DNA from: Serratia rubidaea
GTDB taxonomy: Bacteria > Pseudomonadota > Gammaproteobacteria > Enterobacterales > Enterobacteriaceae
Direction of reading: 5' to 3'
NCBI GenBank assembly: GCA_901472405.1
Contig: LR590463.1
Location: 1,550,001-1,614,000, forward strand
Length of the DNA stretch: 64,000 nucleotides
In this document: piece after piece, positions 39,939 to 48,475 of the stretch
Layout of the letters: each line of letters opens with the position of its first letter
How positions within the stretch are numbered: position 1 is the first letter of the stretch
The notes under the pieces: model-generated
What the model was told of the DNA's origin: nothing
Databases searched by the model: none
Seen by the model: only the letters and a program-made list of their open reading frames with translations
Made by a program: the position numbers and the translations under genes

Positions 39939-41420
39939 ATGAGTCTACGCGAGAAAACGGTCCGAGGGGCTAAGTGGTCCGCCATTTCAACGGTAATCAT
40001 TATCGGTCTGAGCTTTTTGCAGATGACATTGTTATCGCGAATGATTGACCGCAGCGAGTTTGGTTTATTAACCATCGCGATGGTTGTTATTGCTTTGGCT
40101 GATACGATTTCCGATTTCGGGATCTCTAACTCAATCGTTCAGAAAAAAGACATTACCAATACCCAGCTTACCACGCTGTATTGGCTGAATGTGGGCATCG
40201 GTTTTACGGTCAGCGCAGCGACATTTCTCCTGAGCGGCGTGATTGCCAATGCGCTGCATGCGCCTGGGCTGGAGCCGTTGGTGCAACTCATCTCCGTCGC
40301 CTTTTTACTGATTCCCCACGGGCAGCAGTTCCGTGCCCTGATGCAAAAAGAGCTTAACTTTGCCAGTATCGGTAAAATCGAGTCGTTCTCTTATCTGCTG
40401 GGATTTGTGGCGACGCTGGCGCTTGCCACCGTTTACCCATTCGCTATCGTGGCGATTTACGGCTATTTGATTAATGCCTCCGTCAGAACCCTGTTGTTCG
40501 CCTATGCCGGGAGAAAAATTTATCGTCCCAGCCTGCGTTTCGCGTTTTCTGAGATCAGATCCAACGTTAAATTCGGCGCCTATTTAACTGCGGACAGTTT
40601 GGTAAACTTTATTAATACCAACGTGTCAACGGCTATTCTGGCGCGGAGTCTGGGAACGATCGTTACCGGTGGTTATAATTTGGCCTATAATGTCGCCGTT
40701 ATGCCTCCAACCAAGCTGAACCCGATCATCACGCGGGTATTGTTTCCTGCGTTTGCCAAGATTCAGGATGATAGCGCCAAACTTAAGGACTCGTTCTATA
40801 AATTGCTTTCCCTGGTGGGGATTATTAATTTCCCCGCGCTGCTGGGATTGATGGTGGTTTCACATAATTTTGTACTGTTTGTCTTCGGCGAGCGTTGGGA
40901 GTTTATTACGCCGATATTGCAAATTCTGTGCGTCGTGGGCCTGCTGCGCTCTATTGGTAACCCGATTGGCTCATTGCTGATGGCGAAGGCCCGTGTTGAT
41001 ATTAGTTTTAAGTTTAACGTTTTTAAAACGTTACTGTTTATTCCTAGTATGATGCTTGGCGTTAAGCTCGGCGGGGCGATTGGCGTCGCCTTGGCATTCC
41101 TGACCGTGCAGGCCATTAATACCTACCTGAGTTATTTTATCCTGATAAAACCAGTGCTTGGAGAAAGTTATCGCCAATATATTAATAGTTTATGGTTGCC
41201 GTTTAAATTAACCATACCTACGGTGGTGGTAAGTTGGTGTATTGGCTACTTTATGCCTGAGACAGTATCAACGGTTGTAACGTTATTTTCGCAAATACTG
41301 TTTGGTCTTTTTGCTTTTGCTATGGTCATTTATTTCAGTAAAGCACCGCTAATTAATGAGGTGAAGTTACAACTGATCAAAAGCGAAAAATTACGTAAAA
41401 TATTTAGAGTGGAATGCTAA
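39939..41420 (+). CDS. wzxC: lipid-linked oligosaccharide flippase, WzxC type
   Basis: A 493-residue, 12-14 helix MOP-superfamily flippase that turns undecaprenyl-linked repeat units to the periplasmic face. It is strikingly like E. coli WzxC (492): SLREKTVRGAKWSAISTVII, then SDFGISNSIVQKKDI, the conserved IPHGQQFRALMQKEL, and YNVAVMPPTKLNPIITRVL followed by FPAFAKIQDD. GLLRSIGNPIGSLLMAKAR and IKPVLGESYRQYI close the match. The likeness suggests a colanic-acid-like lipid-linked substrate beginning with glucose. It overlaps the next gene. Confidence 0.92.
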   Translation: MSLREKTVRGAKWSAISTVIIIGLSFLQMTLLSRMIDRSEFGLLTIAMVVIALADTISDFGISNSIVQKKDITNTQLTTLYWLNVGIGFTVSAATFLLSGVIANALHAPGLEPLVQLISVAFLLIPHGQQFRALMQKELNFASIGKIESFSYLLGFVATLALATVYPFAIVAIYGYLINASVRTLLFAYAGRKIYRPSLRFAFSEIRSNVKFGAYLTADSLVNFINTNVSTAILARSLGTIVTGGYNLAYNVAVMPPTKLNPIITRVLFPAFAKIQDDSAKLKDSFYKLLSLVGIINFPALLGLMVVSHNFVLFVFGERWEFITPILQILCVVGLLRSIGNPIGSLLMAKARVDISFKFNVFKTLLFIPSMMLGVKLGGAIGVALAFLTVQAINTYLSYFILIKPVLGESYRQYINSLWLPFKLTIPTVVVSWCIGYFMPETVSTVVTLFSQILFGLFAFAMVIYFSKAPLINEVKLQLIKSEKLRKIFRVEC

Positions 41421-42379
41421 AGATGGAAAGAATGCAAGTTTTGAAAGACAATTTGTCTGTTATTGAGAAGGTGGTTCCTCGCGGTAGCGAAATTATTTAT
41501 CTAGACTATCCATTGCATTTGAACGTTGGTGACCTATTAATCCTTAAGGGCGCAGAGCAGTTCTTCAAGGAAAATGACTATAAGGTCATCACGCGCCACT
41601 CCGACCATACCAGCATGAGTTTTGTCGAGAAAACCGACTCAATTCCTGAACATGTGGTGATTGTACTGCACGGCGGCGGTAACTTTGGCGATCTTTACCC
41701 TGCCCATCAGCGGTTGCGTGAAGCCGTGGTGAAAAAGTACCGGAACAATCAGGTCGTGATCTTGCCGCAGACCGTCCACTTTAAAGACAAAGCTAATCTG
41801 CTTAAGTCCGGCGCAATCTTCAAACAGCATCCGAACCTGACCATCTTCTGTCGCGATACCAACAGCGAAGCGATTCTGAAAGAGCATTTTTGCGACAACG
41901 TCTTCCTTTGCCCGGATATGGCGCAATCGCTGTGGAACGTTTTCCCGCAGCAGAAAAGCGGTGATATCAAGCAAAAGGCGATGTGGATGATCCGTCGCGA
42001 TATTGAAAAAACGGATCTGTCCGCGCTGGGCGCAGAAGCCGATCCTAACAATTTTGTCGACTGGCATGATATCTGCACCGATGCCGATCGCCGCTTTATG
42101 AAGTTTATGCACCTGTTTGAAAAATTGAACCGCAAGATCCCGGGTAATTTATTCCCGACCAACAGCATGTGGTATCAATATACCGATAAGTTGGTGGACC
42201 GCGTTAACCAACGTTTTATGTCGCATGACTCGGTGATTACCTCACGTATGCACGGCCATATCCTGTGCTGCCTGCTGAAAATGAATACTCAGCTGATTGA
42301 TAACTCCTACGGTAAAAACTCGGGGTACTATGAATCCTGGACCAAAGGCGTGCCTGGCTGTGAGTTGGTTAAATTATGA
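41414..42379 (+). CDS. polysaccharide pyruvyl transferase family protein
   Basis: Predicted to add pyruvate ketals from phosphoenolpyruvate to a sugar of the repeat unit. The 321-residue product has YPLHLNVGDLLILKGAEQFF near the N-terminus, LHGGGNFGDLYPAHQ, ILPQTVHF, CPDMAQSLW and SRMHGHILCCLL, all typical of the WcaK/ExoV/AmsJ-type family. The written start overlaps the flippase stop by seven bases; ATG codons at 41423 and 41432 are alternatives. Its stop overlaps the next start (ATGA). The role is a family-level prediction; the acceptor is not known. Confidence 0.85.
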   Translation: MLKMERMQVLKDNLSVIEKVVPRGSEIIYLDYPLHLNVGDLLILKGAEQFFKENDYKVITRHSDHTSMSFVEKTDSIPEHVVIVLHGGGNFGDLYPAHQRLREAVVKKYRNNQVVILPQTVHFKDKANLLKSGAIFKQHPNLTIFCRDTNSEAILKEHFCDNVFLCPDMAQSLWNVFPQQKSGDIKQKAMWMIRRDIEKTDLSALGAEADPNNFVDWHDICTDADRRFMKFMHLFEKLNRKIPGNLFPTNSMWYQYTDKLVDRVNQRFMSHDSVITSRMHGHILCCLLKMNTQLIDNSYGKNSGYYESWTKGVPGCELVKL

Positions 42380-43365
42380 CAGTAGCAAACGAGCAGGTTA
42401 AAATCTCCGTCGTTATACCGGTATATAACGTCAAAAAATACGTGCAGGAAGCGGTGGACTCCATCCTGGCGCAAACCGTCGCGCCGTACGAAGTGATCAT
42501 TATTGATGACGGCGCTACCGACGGCTCGGGTGAGCTGTTGGATGAACTGTACGGTCACCTTGAGAACGTAAAAATTGTTCATACCACTAACCATGGGTTG
42601 GGCGAAGCGCGTAATGAAGGGAGTCGTCATGTTACCGGGGAGTTCACCTATTATTTTGATTCGGATGATGTTGCGGTGCCAACGCTGTTGGAAACCTTTT
42701 TAAATACCTATCGCAGCCATCCCGATCTGGATATTTTCTGCTTCTCGGCCAATTCATTTTTCGACTCGGCGCCGACGGTACAGCAGCCGCTGCCATTTTA
42801 TAACCGGAAAATGGACAGGGTATTCCCTGATGCAATTTCGGCGTTTAATACCATGTCCGGCTATGGCTCTTTCTACCCGAACGCCTGGATGTATATTTTT
42901 CGCTCAGCGCTGATTACGGAGAATAACATTTGGTTTAAACCGATCATCCATGAAGATGAAGAGTTTACGCCACGCTTATTCTTTAAGGCCGGAAAAGTTG
43001 CCGTTTCCCGCGCTATCTTGTTCAAACGCAGGGTTCGCGCCGGTTCGATTATGCAAACCAATCGCGGTGAGCGTAACGTCGTTGGGTATATTGCGGGGAT
43101 TAAAGCGCTGGAACAATTGCGGGACAATGCCAGCGATGCCAAAAATCGCAAACATCTCAGCGATCGGATTTCTATCAACATTATCTCGATTCTTAACATT
43201 GTTAAAAATGACAAGGTGACGTTGAGCGCCGATGTTGCAAAACAGTTTAATGAGTTGAAAAGGCGGAACACGTCGCTGGCTGTGACGTTGGCGGATAACT
43301 GTCCGCGTCTCTACAAGCTGACATCGTTCGTCAAGCGCCGAATAAATAGAATTATCTACGCTTAA
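42376..43365 (+). CDS. GT2 glycosyltransferase
   Basis: A 329-residue family 2 transferase starting within the stop of the pyruvyl transferase gene (ATGA), so the two are translationally coupled. N-terminal VSVVIPVYN-type sequence (ISVVIPVYNVKKYVQEAVDS), IIIDDGATDGSGELLD, NHGLGEARNEGSRHVTGEF, the metal motif DSDDVAVPT, and FKPIIHEDEEFTPRLFF. The C-terminal ~100 residues are helical and lysine/arginine rich, as in many membrane-associated GT2 enzymes. Donor and acceptor unknown. A large hairpin follows its stop. Confidence 0.85.
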   Translation: MTVANEQVKISVVIPVYNVKKYVQEAVDSILAQTVAPYEVIIIDDGATDGSGELLDELYGHLENVKIVHTTNHGLGEARNEGSRHVTGEFTYYFDSDDVAVPTLLETFLNTYRSHPDLDIFCFSANSFFDSAPTVQQPLPFYNRKMDRVFPDAISAFNTMSGYGSFYPNAWMYIFRSALITENNIWFKPIIHEDEEFTPRLFFKAGKVAVSRAILFKRRVRAGSIMQTNRGERNVVGYIAGIKALEQLRDNASDAKNRKHLSDRISINIISILNIVKNDKVTLSADVAKQFNELKRRNTSLAVTLADNCPRLYKLTSFVKRRINRIIYA

Positions 43366-43378
43366 ATGCGCAACGGAG

Positions 43379-43411
43379 TGGCCCCGGTTAAGGTTTTACC
43401 TTTCGGGGCCA
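43379..43411 (+). terminator. long hairpin after the GT2 gene
   Basis: TGGCCCCG pairs with CGGGGCCA, and inside it AAGG pairs with CCTT around a TTTTA loop, giving a long interrupted stem. TTTGA follows. It could end the biosynthetic operon or partly attenuate it before the hydrolase gene 80 bases on. Confidence 0.6.
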
Positions 43412-43492
43412 TTTGAGATATGGACATTTTCAACGTGATGGACCTTTGGGGGAGTGCTGTGATTACGGTAAACAAATTTTCGGAGAGGTGAT

Positions 43493-44989
43493 ATGAGATT
43501 GTACCCCACTGCAGGTAGGAACGTGCTGAGTTTGTCCTGTCTATGTATTGCATTGACCTCGGCGTCTGCCTATGCAGCGCCGGATACGGCGATGTATTAC
43601 ACGGAAATGAAGAAAACCCGCGAGGATTTGAGCGATAATTCATCAAAGTATGTGTACGACAAGTTGATGAAGCGCAAACTCTCCCAGGCTTCTGCGGATG
43701 ATGGTGTAGATTTCGGTCTGCACGGGATGGAGATTCCGGCGGTAAAATCAACCGGCGATCGGGCAAAAATTGAGAAGGCGTATGAACTGTTATCACGCGT
43801 CGGAGTGAACAGTTTGCGCAGTGCCGAGACCGCCTGGCATCGGGTGGCGGATAAAAACGGCAACCCCACCAATTTTACCGAGGTGGATTTTCAGCTCAAA
43901 ATGGCGAAAAAATATGGCATGAGCCATTTATTCCTGTTTGGTTACCCTCCGGCCCAGTTTACGGTTGCTCATAATAAACTATCCGGCGTAGATCCGAAAT
44001 ATTATGGGAAATACAGAAATTACCTCGATGTGACGTTAAAGCACTTGGCGGGCTATAACGTTAAATATGCCGAGTTAGGTAATGAAGTTGACGCGCCAAG
44101 CATATGGTGGATGAAATCGACGCCGGGTATGTATGTCAAAGAGATGAAAATGCTCAAGGAGCAGATACAGAAGTCCGGACAAGATATTAAAACCGTGGCT
44201 TTTGCGGCAACATATTCGCGCTCGCCGATCAAAGGTGGTTTTAGCGGCGGTCGGCGCTTTGTTGATGAAAGCTTTAAATTAGGTATCGATAAATACGCAG
44301 ATGCTTATTCAATGCACCACTTTGTGTTTGGTGCGGATGATTTGCCGGGATACATGCGTTCCGTTATGGCGAAGTATGGCGTAAAAGGCAAGCCATTATT
44401 AGATACGGAGCAGCTTGATACCAACTCCTCCGGACGCTATCAGTCAAATCCTTATGATTTGATTAAACTATTCGCTCGCGGTTTTTATGTCTACGATATG
44501 AAGCGCGTTGATTACTTCTTGGCGAAAGATCGCTATATCAACAATAAGCTTTATTATTTTGGCTTGTTTGACGACAACTGGCAGCCAAAAATTCGCCTGT
44601 TGGCCTATGCGATGGCGGTTGACGCCATGAAAGGGAAGCATCTGTTGTATATGGCTAACCCGGCAAAAGATGTTGAAGCTTACGTACTGCAATCAAATCG
44701 TAACAATACCGATAAAAAATACACCATCCTGATGTGGAAGAATCCGCCGAAGCATGCGAAGGTACAACCGGTCACCGTTACGGGTATTAAAGGCGACGTG
44801 ACGATTGAACACTGGAACCTTGACATTGAGAAGAAAGGGGACATTTCGAAAGGCATCAGTCTGGATGATAAGCCGATAGCCATTTACACCAATGAAAAAC
44901 CTGATTGGAAAACGGTGAAGGGGCAATATTTCTCTTCAAACCTGCCACAGATGGCGGCGAGTTATGCTCCGATGCCTAATGACAAATAA
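43493..44989 (+). CDS. secreted glycoside hydrolase-like protein (TIM-barrel, clan A type)
   Basis: A 498-residue exported protein; role inferred as trimming, editing or releasing the polymer made by this locus. A type I signal peptide ends at Ala28 (SASAYA-A). The mature part carries signs of a (beta/alpha)8 retaining glycosidase: EKAYELLSRVGVNSLRSAE, FLFGYPPAQF, the acid/base candidate Glu198 in YAELGNEVDAP (Asn-Glu pair at the end of strand 4), DAYSMHHFVFG, and nucleophile candidate Glu306 in PLLDTEQLD. A C-terminal region (~380-470) looks like a beta-sandwich. The ~108-residue spacing and location in an export locus recall GH39-like PslG of the Pseudomonas psl operon; no alignment was possible. 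A good GGAGAGG site supports the start. Confidence 0.7.
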   Translation: MRLYPTAGRNVLSLSCLCIALTSASAYAAPDTAMYYTEMKKTREDLSDNSSKYVYDKLMKRKLSQASADDGVDFGLHGMEIPAVKSTGDRAKIEKAYELLSRVGVNSLRSAETAWHRVADKNGNPTNFTEVDFQLKMAKKYGMSHLFLFGYPPAQFTVAHNKLSGVDPKYYGKYRNYLDVTLKHLAGYNVKYAELGNEVDAPSIWWMKSTPGMYVKEMKMLKEQIQKSGQDIKTVAFAATYSRSPIKGGFSGGRRFVDESFKLGIDKYADAYSMHHFVFGADDLPGYMRSVMAKYGVKGKPLLDTEQLDTNSSGRYQSNPYDLIKLFARGFYVYDMKRVDYFLAKDRYINNKLYYFGLFDDNWQPKIRLLAYAMAVDAMKGKHLLYMANPAKDVEAYVLQSNRNNTDKKYTILMWKNPPKHAKVQPVTVTGIKGDVTIEHWNLDIEKKGDISKGISLDDKPIAIYTNEKPDWKTVKGQYFSSNLPQMAASYAPMPNDK

Positions 44990-45051
44990 ACCATATGGTT
45001 TTATTTTCTTTCATAGCTTATAAAAGTCGTTTTTTTTATTGTTAGTCCTTG

Positions 45052-45083
45052 ATAGGCAGAGTTTTTACTCTGCCTATTTTTTA
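45052..45083 (+). terminator. Rho-independent terminator ending the exopolysaccharide locus
   Basis: A 10-bp perfect stem ATAGGCAGAG / CTCTGCCTAT with a six-base loop runs directly into seven T residues. It lies 63 bases after the hydrolase stop codon and separates the locus from lipBCD. Confidence 0.95.
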
Positions 45084-45252
45084 TTCTTTTCCCGGATAAA
45101 ACATATGGAAAGTGTTTTTTTATTCACCAGTTTTACCTTTGGCACCAATCATTAAGGTGTAAATCTTTATTTTTAAAATTTTTCCTTCCTGAAACCTTGC
45201 CATATCCCGATCCCTCTACCATAGTTAATCTCAGTTCTTGCACACTGCGCTG

Positions 45253-45317
45253 CCTGGTTATTTGATAACCGGGTCACGTAGTGTCGTCAGTTAAACTACC
45301 AACCATAACCGTAGTTT
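45253..45317 (+). promoter_or_regulatory. two inverted repeats in the leader of lipBCD
   Basis: The first repeat, GGTTAT-TTG-ATAACC at 45256-45270, extends by outer C/G pairs to 45253-45273. The second, AAACTAC / GTAGTTT at 45293-45299 and 45311-45317, ends just before the AGAGGG ribosome-binding site. They could be regulator-binding dyads or RNA hairpins. The rest of the 249-base gap from the terminator (45083) to lipB is AT-rich with no gene. Confidence 0.4.
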
Positions 45318-45332
45318 GTAAGAGGGATTAGT

Positions 45333-47096
45333 GTGACCCCAACGTTACCCTATAATGAGATAGCTGCTGTAATACGTGCGCGTAGCAAGGTGTTCTGGAC
45401 CATTGGCATATTCACTGCATTAATCAACTTACTGATGTTGGTGCCTTCGATCTATATGCTGCAGGTCTATGACCGTGCGTTGCCTTCCCGTAACGAAATT
45501 ACGTTGTTAATGCTGACGCTGATTATGTTATCCATGTTTGGCGTAATGGCATTACTGGAGTACGTGCGCAGCATGGTGGTCATACGTATCGGCAGCCAGT
45601 TGGACATGCAGCTGAATACGCGAATTTATACCGCAGCGTTTGAGTCTAATCTGAAAAATGGCTCCTCGGATGCCGGGCAAATGCTGAATGATTTAACCAC
45701 CTTACGGCAATTTCTTACCGGCAGCGCGCTCTTCGCCTTCTTTGATGCCCCCTGGTTCCCCATCTACCTCCTCGTCATCTTCCTGTTTAATCCATGGTTG
45801 GGTTTATTTGCGCTGGTTGGCTCGCTGTTGCTGATTGCGCTTGCCATCATGAACGAAGTGCTGTCCCGCAAGCCGTTGGGGGAGGCCAGCAAGCTGTCGA
45901 TCATGTCCGGCAATCTGGCGAGCACCAATTTGCGTAACGCTGAGGTGATTGAAGCGCTCGGGATGTTGCCGAATCTGAAGCGTCGCTGGTTCGGCCTGCA
46001 TCAGCGTTTTCTGAATAATCAGCGTATCGCCAGCGAGCGTTCGGCGCGGGTGACGTCGATCACCAAGTTTGTGCGTCTCTCCCTGCAGTCTCTGGTGCTG
46101 GGGCTGGGCGGCTGGCTGGCGATTGACGGGCATATTACGCCCGGCATGATGATCGCCGGCTCCATTCTGATGGGGCGGACGCTGGCGCCGATTGAACAGG
46201 TGATTAACGTCTGGAAAAGTTACAGCTCGGCCAAGCTTTCCTATAACCGTCTGGTGCAACTGCTGGACGCCCACCCGCAACGCGGCGAGGGGATGTCATT
46301 GCCGCGTCCGGTTGGCGAGCTGTCCGTGGAGAATGTTACCGCTGCGCCTCCAGGGTCGCAGGTGCCCGCCGTGTTGCATAACGTGAGCTTTGCGCTGCAG
46401 GCGGGGGATGTGTTGGGCATCATCGGGCCGAGCGCCTCCGGTAAATCGACGCTGGCGCGCCTGTTGGTCGGCATCTGGCCGGTCTCTTCCGGCATTGTAC
46501 GGCTTGACGGCGCGGATATTTAATCAGTGGAACAAGGATGAACTGGGGCCGCATATCGGCTACCTGCCGCAAGATATTGAGCTGTTTGCCGGCACCATTG
46601 CCGAAAATATTGCCCGCTTTAACGAGGTGGATGCCGAGAAAGTCCTGGAGGCGGCCAAACTGGCCGGCGTACACGACATGATCCTGCGTTTCCGAAAGGC
46701 TACGATTCCATCATCGGCAATGGCGGTGCAGGGTTGTCCGGCGGCCAGAAGCAGAGGATCGGTCTGGCGCGCGCGCTGTATGGCGAACCGTCGCTTGTGG
46801 TGCTCGATGAGCCGAACTCCAACCTGGATGACGTGGGGGAACGTGCCCTTAACCACGCCATTCAGACGCTGCATCAGCGTAAAACCACCGTAGTGTTAAT
46901 TACCCACCGTACCAATTTGCTCTCAATGACCAATAAATTGCTGTTGCTGACTAACGGTCAGGTTAATGCCTTTGGCGGCACCCAGCAGGTGATCCAGGCG
47001 ATTTCTCAGGCGCAAAAATCACCGGTGCAGCAGAACGTCCAGGCGGTTAACGGCGAACTCGAGCAAGAAAATACGGCAAAAACACAAACTCATTAA
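45333..47096 (+). CDS. lipB: type I secretion ABC transporter, LipB/PrtD family (two frameshifts)
   Basis: Inner-membrane ATPase of a lipase/protease type I secretion system. About six helices form the membrane part (to ~residue 300; [20 protein letters not shown] is typical). The ATPase part follows with Walker [10 protein letters not shown], signature [15 protein letters not shown], Walker [14 protein letters not shown] and the THR switch. Two compensating one-base indels break the reading. An extra A at 46522-46523 disrupts [13 protein letters not shown], and a missing base near 46689-46693 disrupts [14 protein letters not shown]. The whole is 587 residues, the usual length. The start is GTG with AGAGGG upstream. 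In S. marcescens LipBCD exports the lipase, metalloproteases and S-layer protein, whose genes lie elsewhere; no cargo gene is seen here either. Confidence 0.88.
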
Positions 47097-47144
47097 AATT
47101 GGTGTGCATGCCGGCAGCGGCCGGATGCGTTTGAAGGAGTGGTA

Positions 47145-48473
47145 ATGTCTACGCAAATAAATGAGGCAGGGAGAGCGCCTAACGGTCTGCTTCCCCTGGA
47201 TGAACGGCGCTACACCCGTATGGGGTGGATGGTCATTCTGATTGGGGTGGTGGGTTTTTTAGCCTGGGCAGCGTTGGCGCCGCTGGATAAAGGGGTGGCT
47301 TCTTCGGTTCGGTGATCGTTTCCGGCAACCGAAAAACGGTACAGGCGCGGCAGCGGCATCATTAAAAATATTCTGGTGAGCGAAGGGGAAAAGGTCAAAG
47401 CCGGCCAGGTGCTGGTGAAACTCAGCCAGACGCAGGCGCAGGCACAGGTCGATTCCTTACGCGATCAATATTACACCACGTTGGCGTCGGTAGGGCGGCT
47501 GCTGGCCGAACGGGATGGCCATGAGAACGTCACTTTCTCGCCGGTACTGAAGGCGGTGCAAAACGATCCGCGGGTGGCCGAGATTCTGGCACTGCAGCAG
47601 CAGCTGTTCACCTCCCGTCGTCAGGGGCTGAAGAGCGAAATCGACGGGTATAAGCAGTCGATGGATGGCATCCGCTTCCAGCTGAAAGGATCGAAGGATT
47701 CGCTGGTCAATAAGCGCATTCAGCTTTCCACCCTGCGCGAACAGATGAACAGCATGAAGTCGCTGGCGGCCGACGGCTATTTACCGCGTAATCGCTATCT
47801 GGAAATTCAACGCCAGTTTGCCGAAGTGAACGGCGGTATCGATGAAACGCTGGGGCGCATCGGCCAGTTGGAAAAACAGCTGCTGGAGTCGCAGCAGAAA
47901 ATTGACCAGCGCCTGGCCGATTATCAGCGGGAGGTCAGAACACAGCTGGCGCAGTCACAGATGGATACCAGCGAATATCGCAACAAGCTGCAAATGGCGG
48001 ACTTCGATCTGGGCAACACCGAGATCACCGCGCCGGTAACGGGCACGGTCGTGGGGCTGAATATCTTCACCCAGGGCGGCGTTGTGGCGGCGGGCGATCA
48101 TCTGCTGGATGTGGTGCCCAGTCAGGCGACGCTGGTTGTCGATGCCCGTCTGAAGGTGGATCTGATCGATAAAGTGTATAACGGCCTGCCGGTTGACCTG
48201 ATGTTCACGGCATTTAATCAAAATAAAACGCCGAAAATTCCCGGCACGGTGACGCTGATTTCCGCTGACCGTCTGGTGGATAAAGCCAATGGCGAACCTT
48301 ACTACCAGATGCAGGCAACGGTGACGCCGGAAGGCATGAAGCTGCTGAACACCGAAGAGATCAGGCCTGGTATGCCGGTAGAAGTGTTTGTGAAAACGGG
48401 GTCTCGCTCTCTGTTGAGCTATCTGTTCAAACCTATTTTGGATCGCGCTCATACTTCATTGACTGAGGAATAA
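47145..48473 (+). CDS. lipC: type I secretion membrane-fusion protein, LipC/PrtE family (two frameshifts)
   Basis: HlyD-family adaptor that joins the ABC transporter to the outer-membrane channel. One N-terminal helix (~32-47, MVILIGVVGFLAWAAL) is followed by a biotinyl-lipoyl-like half, a long coiled-coil hairpin (~95-260), and the second lipoyl half with NTEITAPVTGTVVGLNIFTQGG. The frame breaks twice close together: a base is missing near 47305-47307, where SSGSVIVSGNRKTVQA is expected, and either two bases are missing or one is extra near 47345-47350. The corrected length is 442-443 residues. The start has AAGGAG upstream. It lies 48 bases after lipB and two before lipD. Confidence 0.87.
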
Positions 48474-48475
48474 TT

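Noticed and set aside
46523..46693. lipB as a genuine pseudogene
   Set aside because: One insertion and one deletion 170 bases apart restore the frame, every ATPase motif is intact, and the overall length is exactly that of the family.
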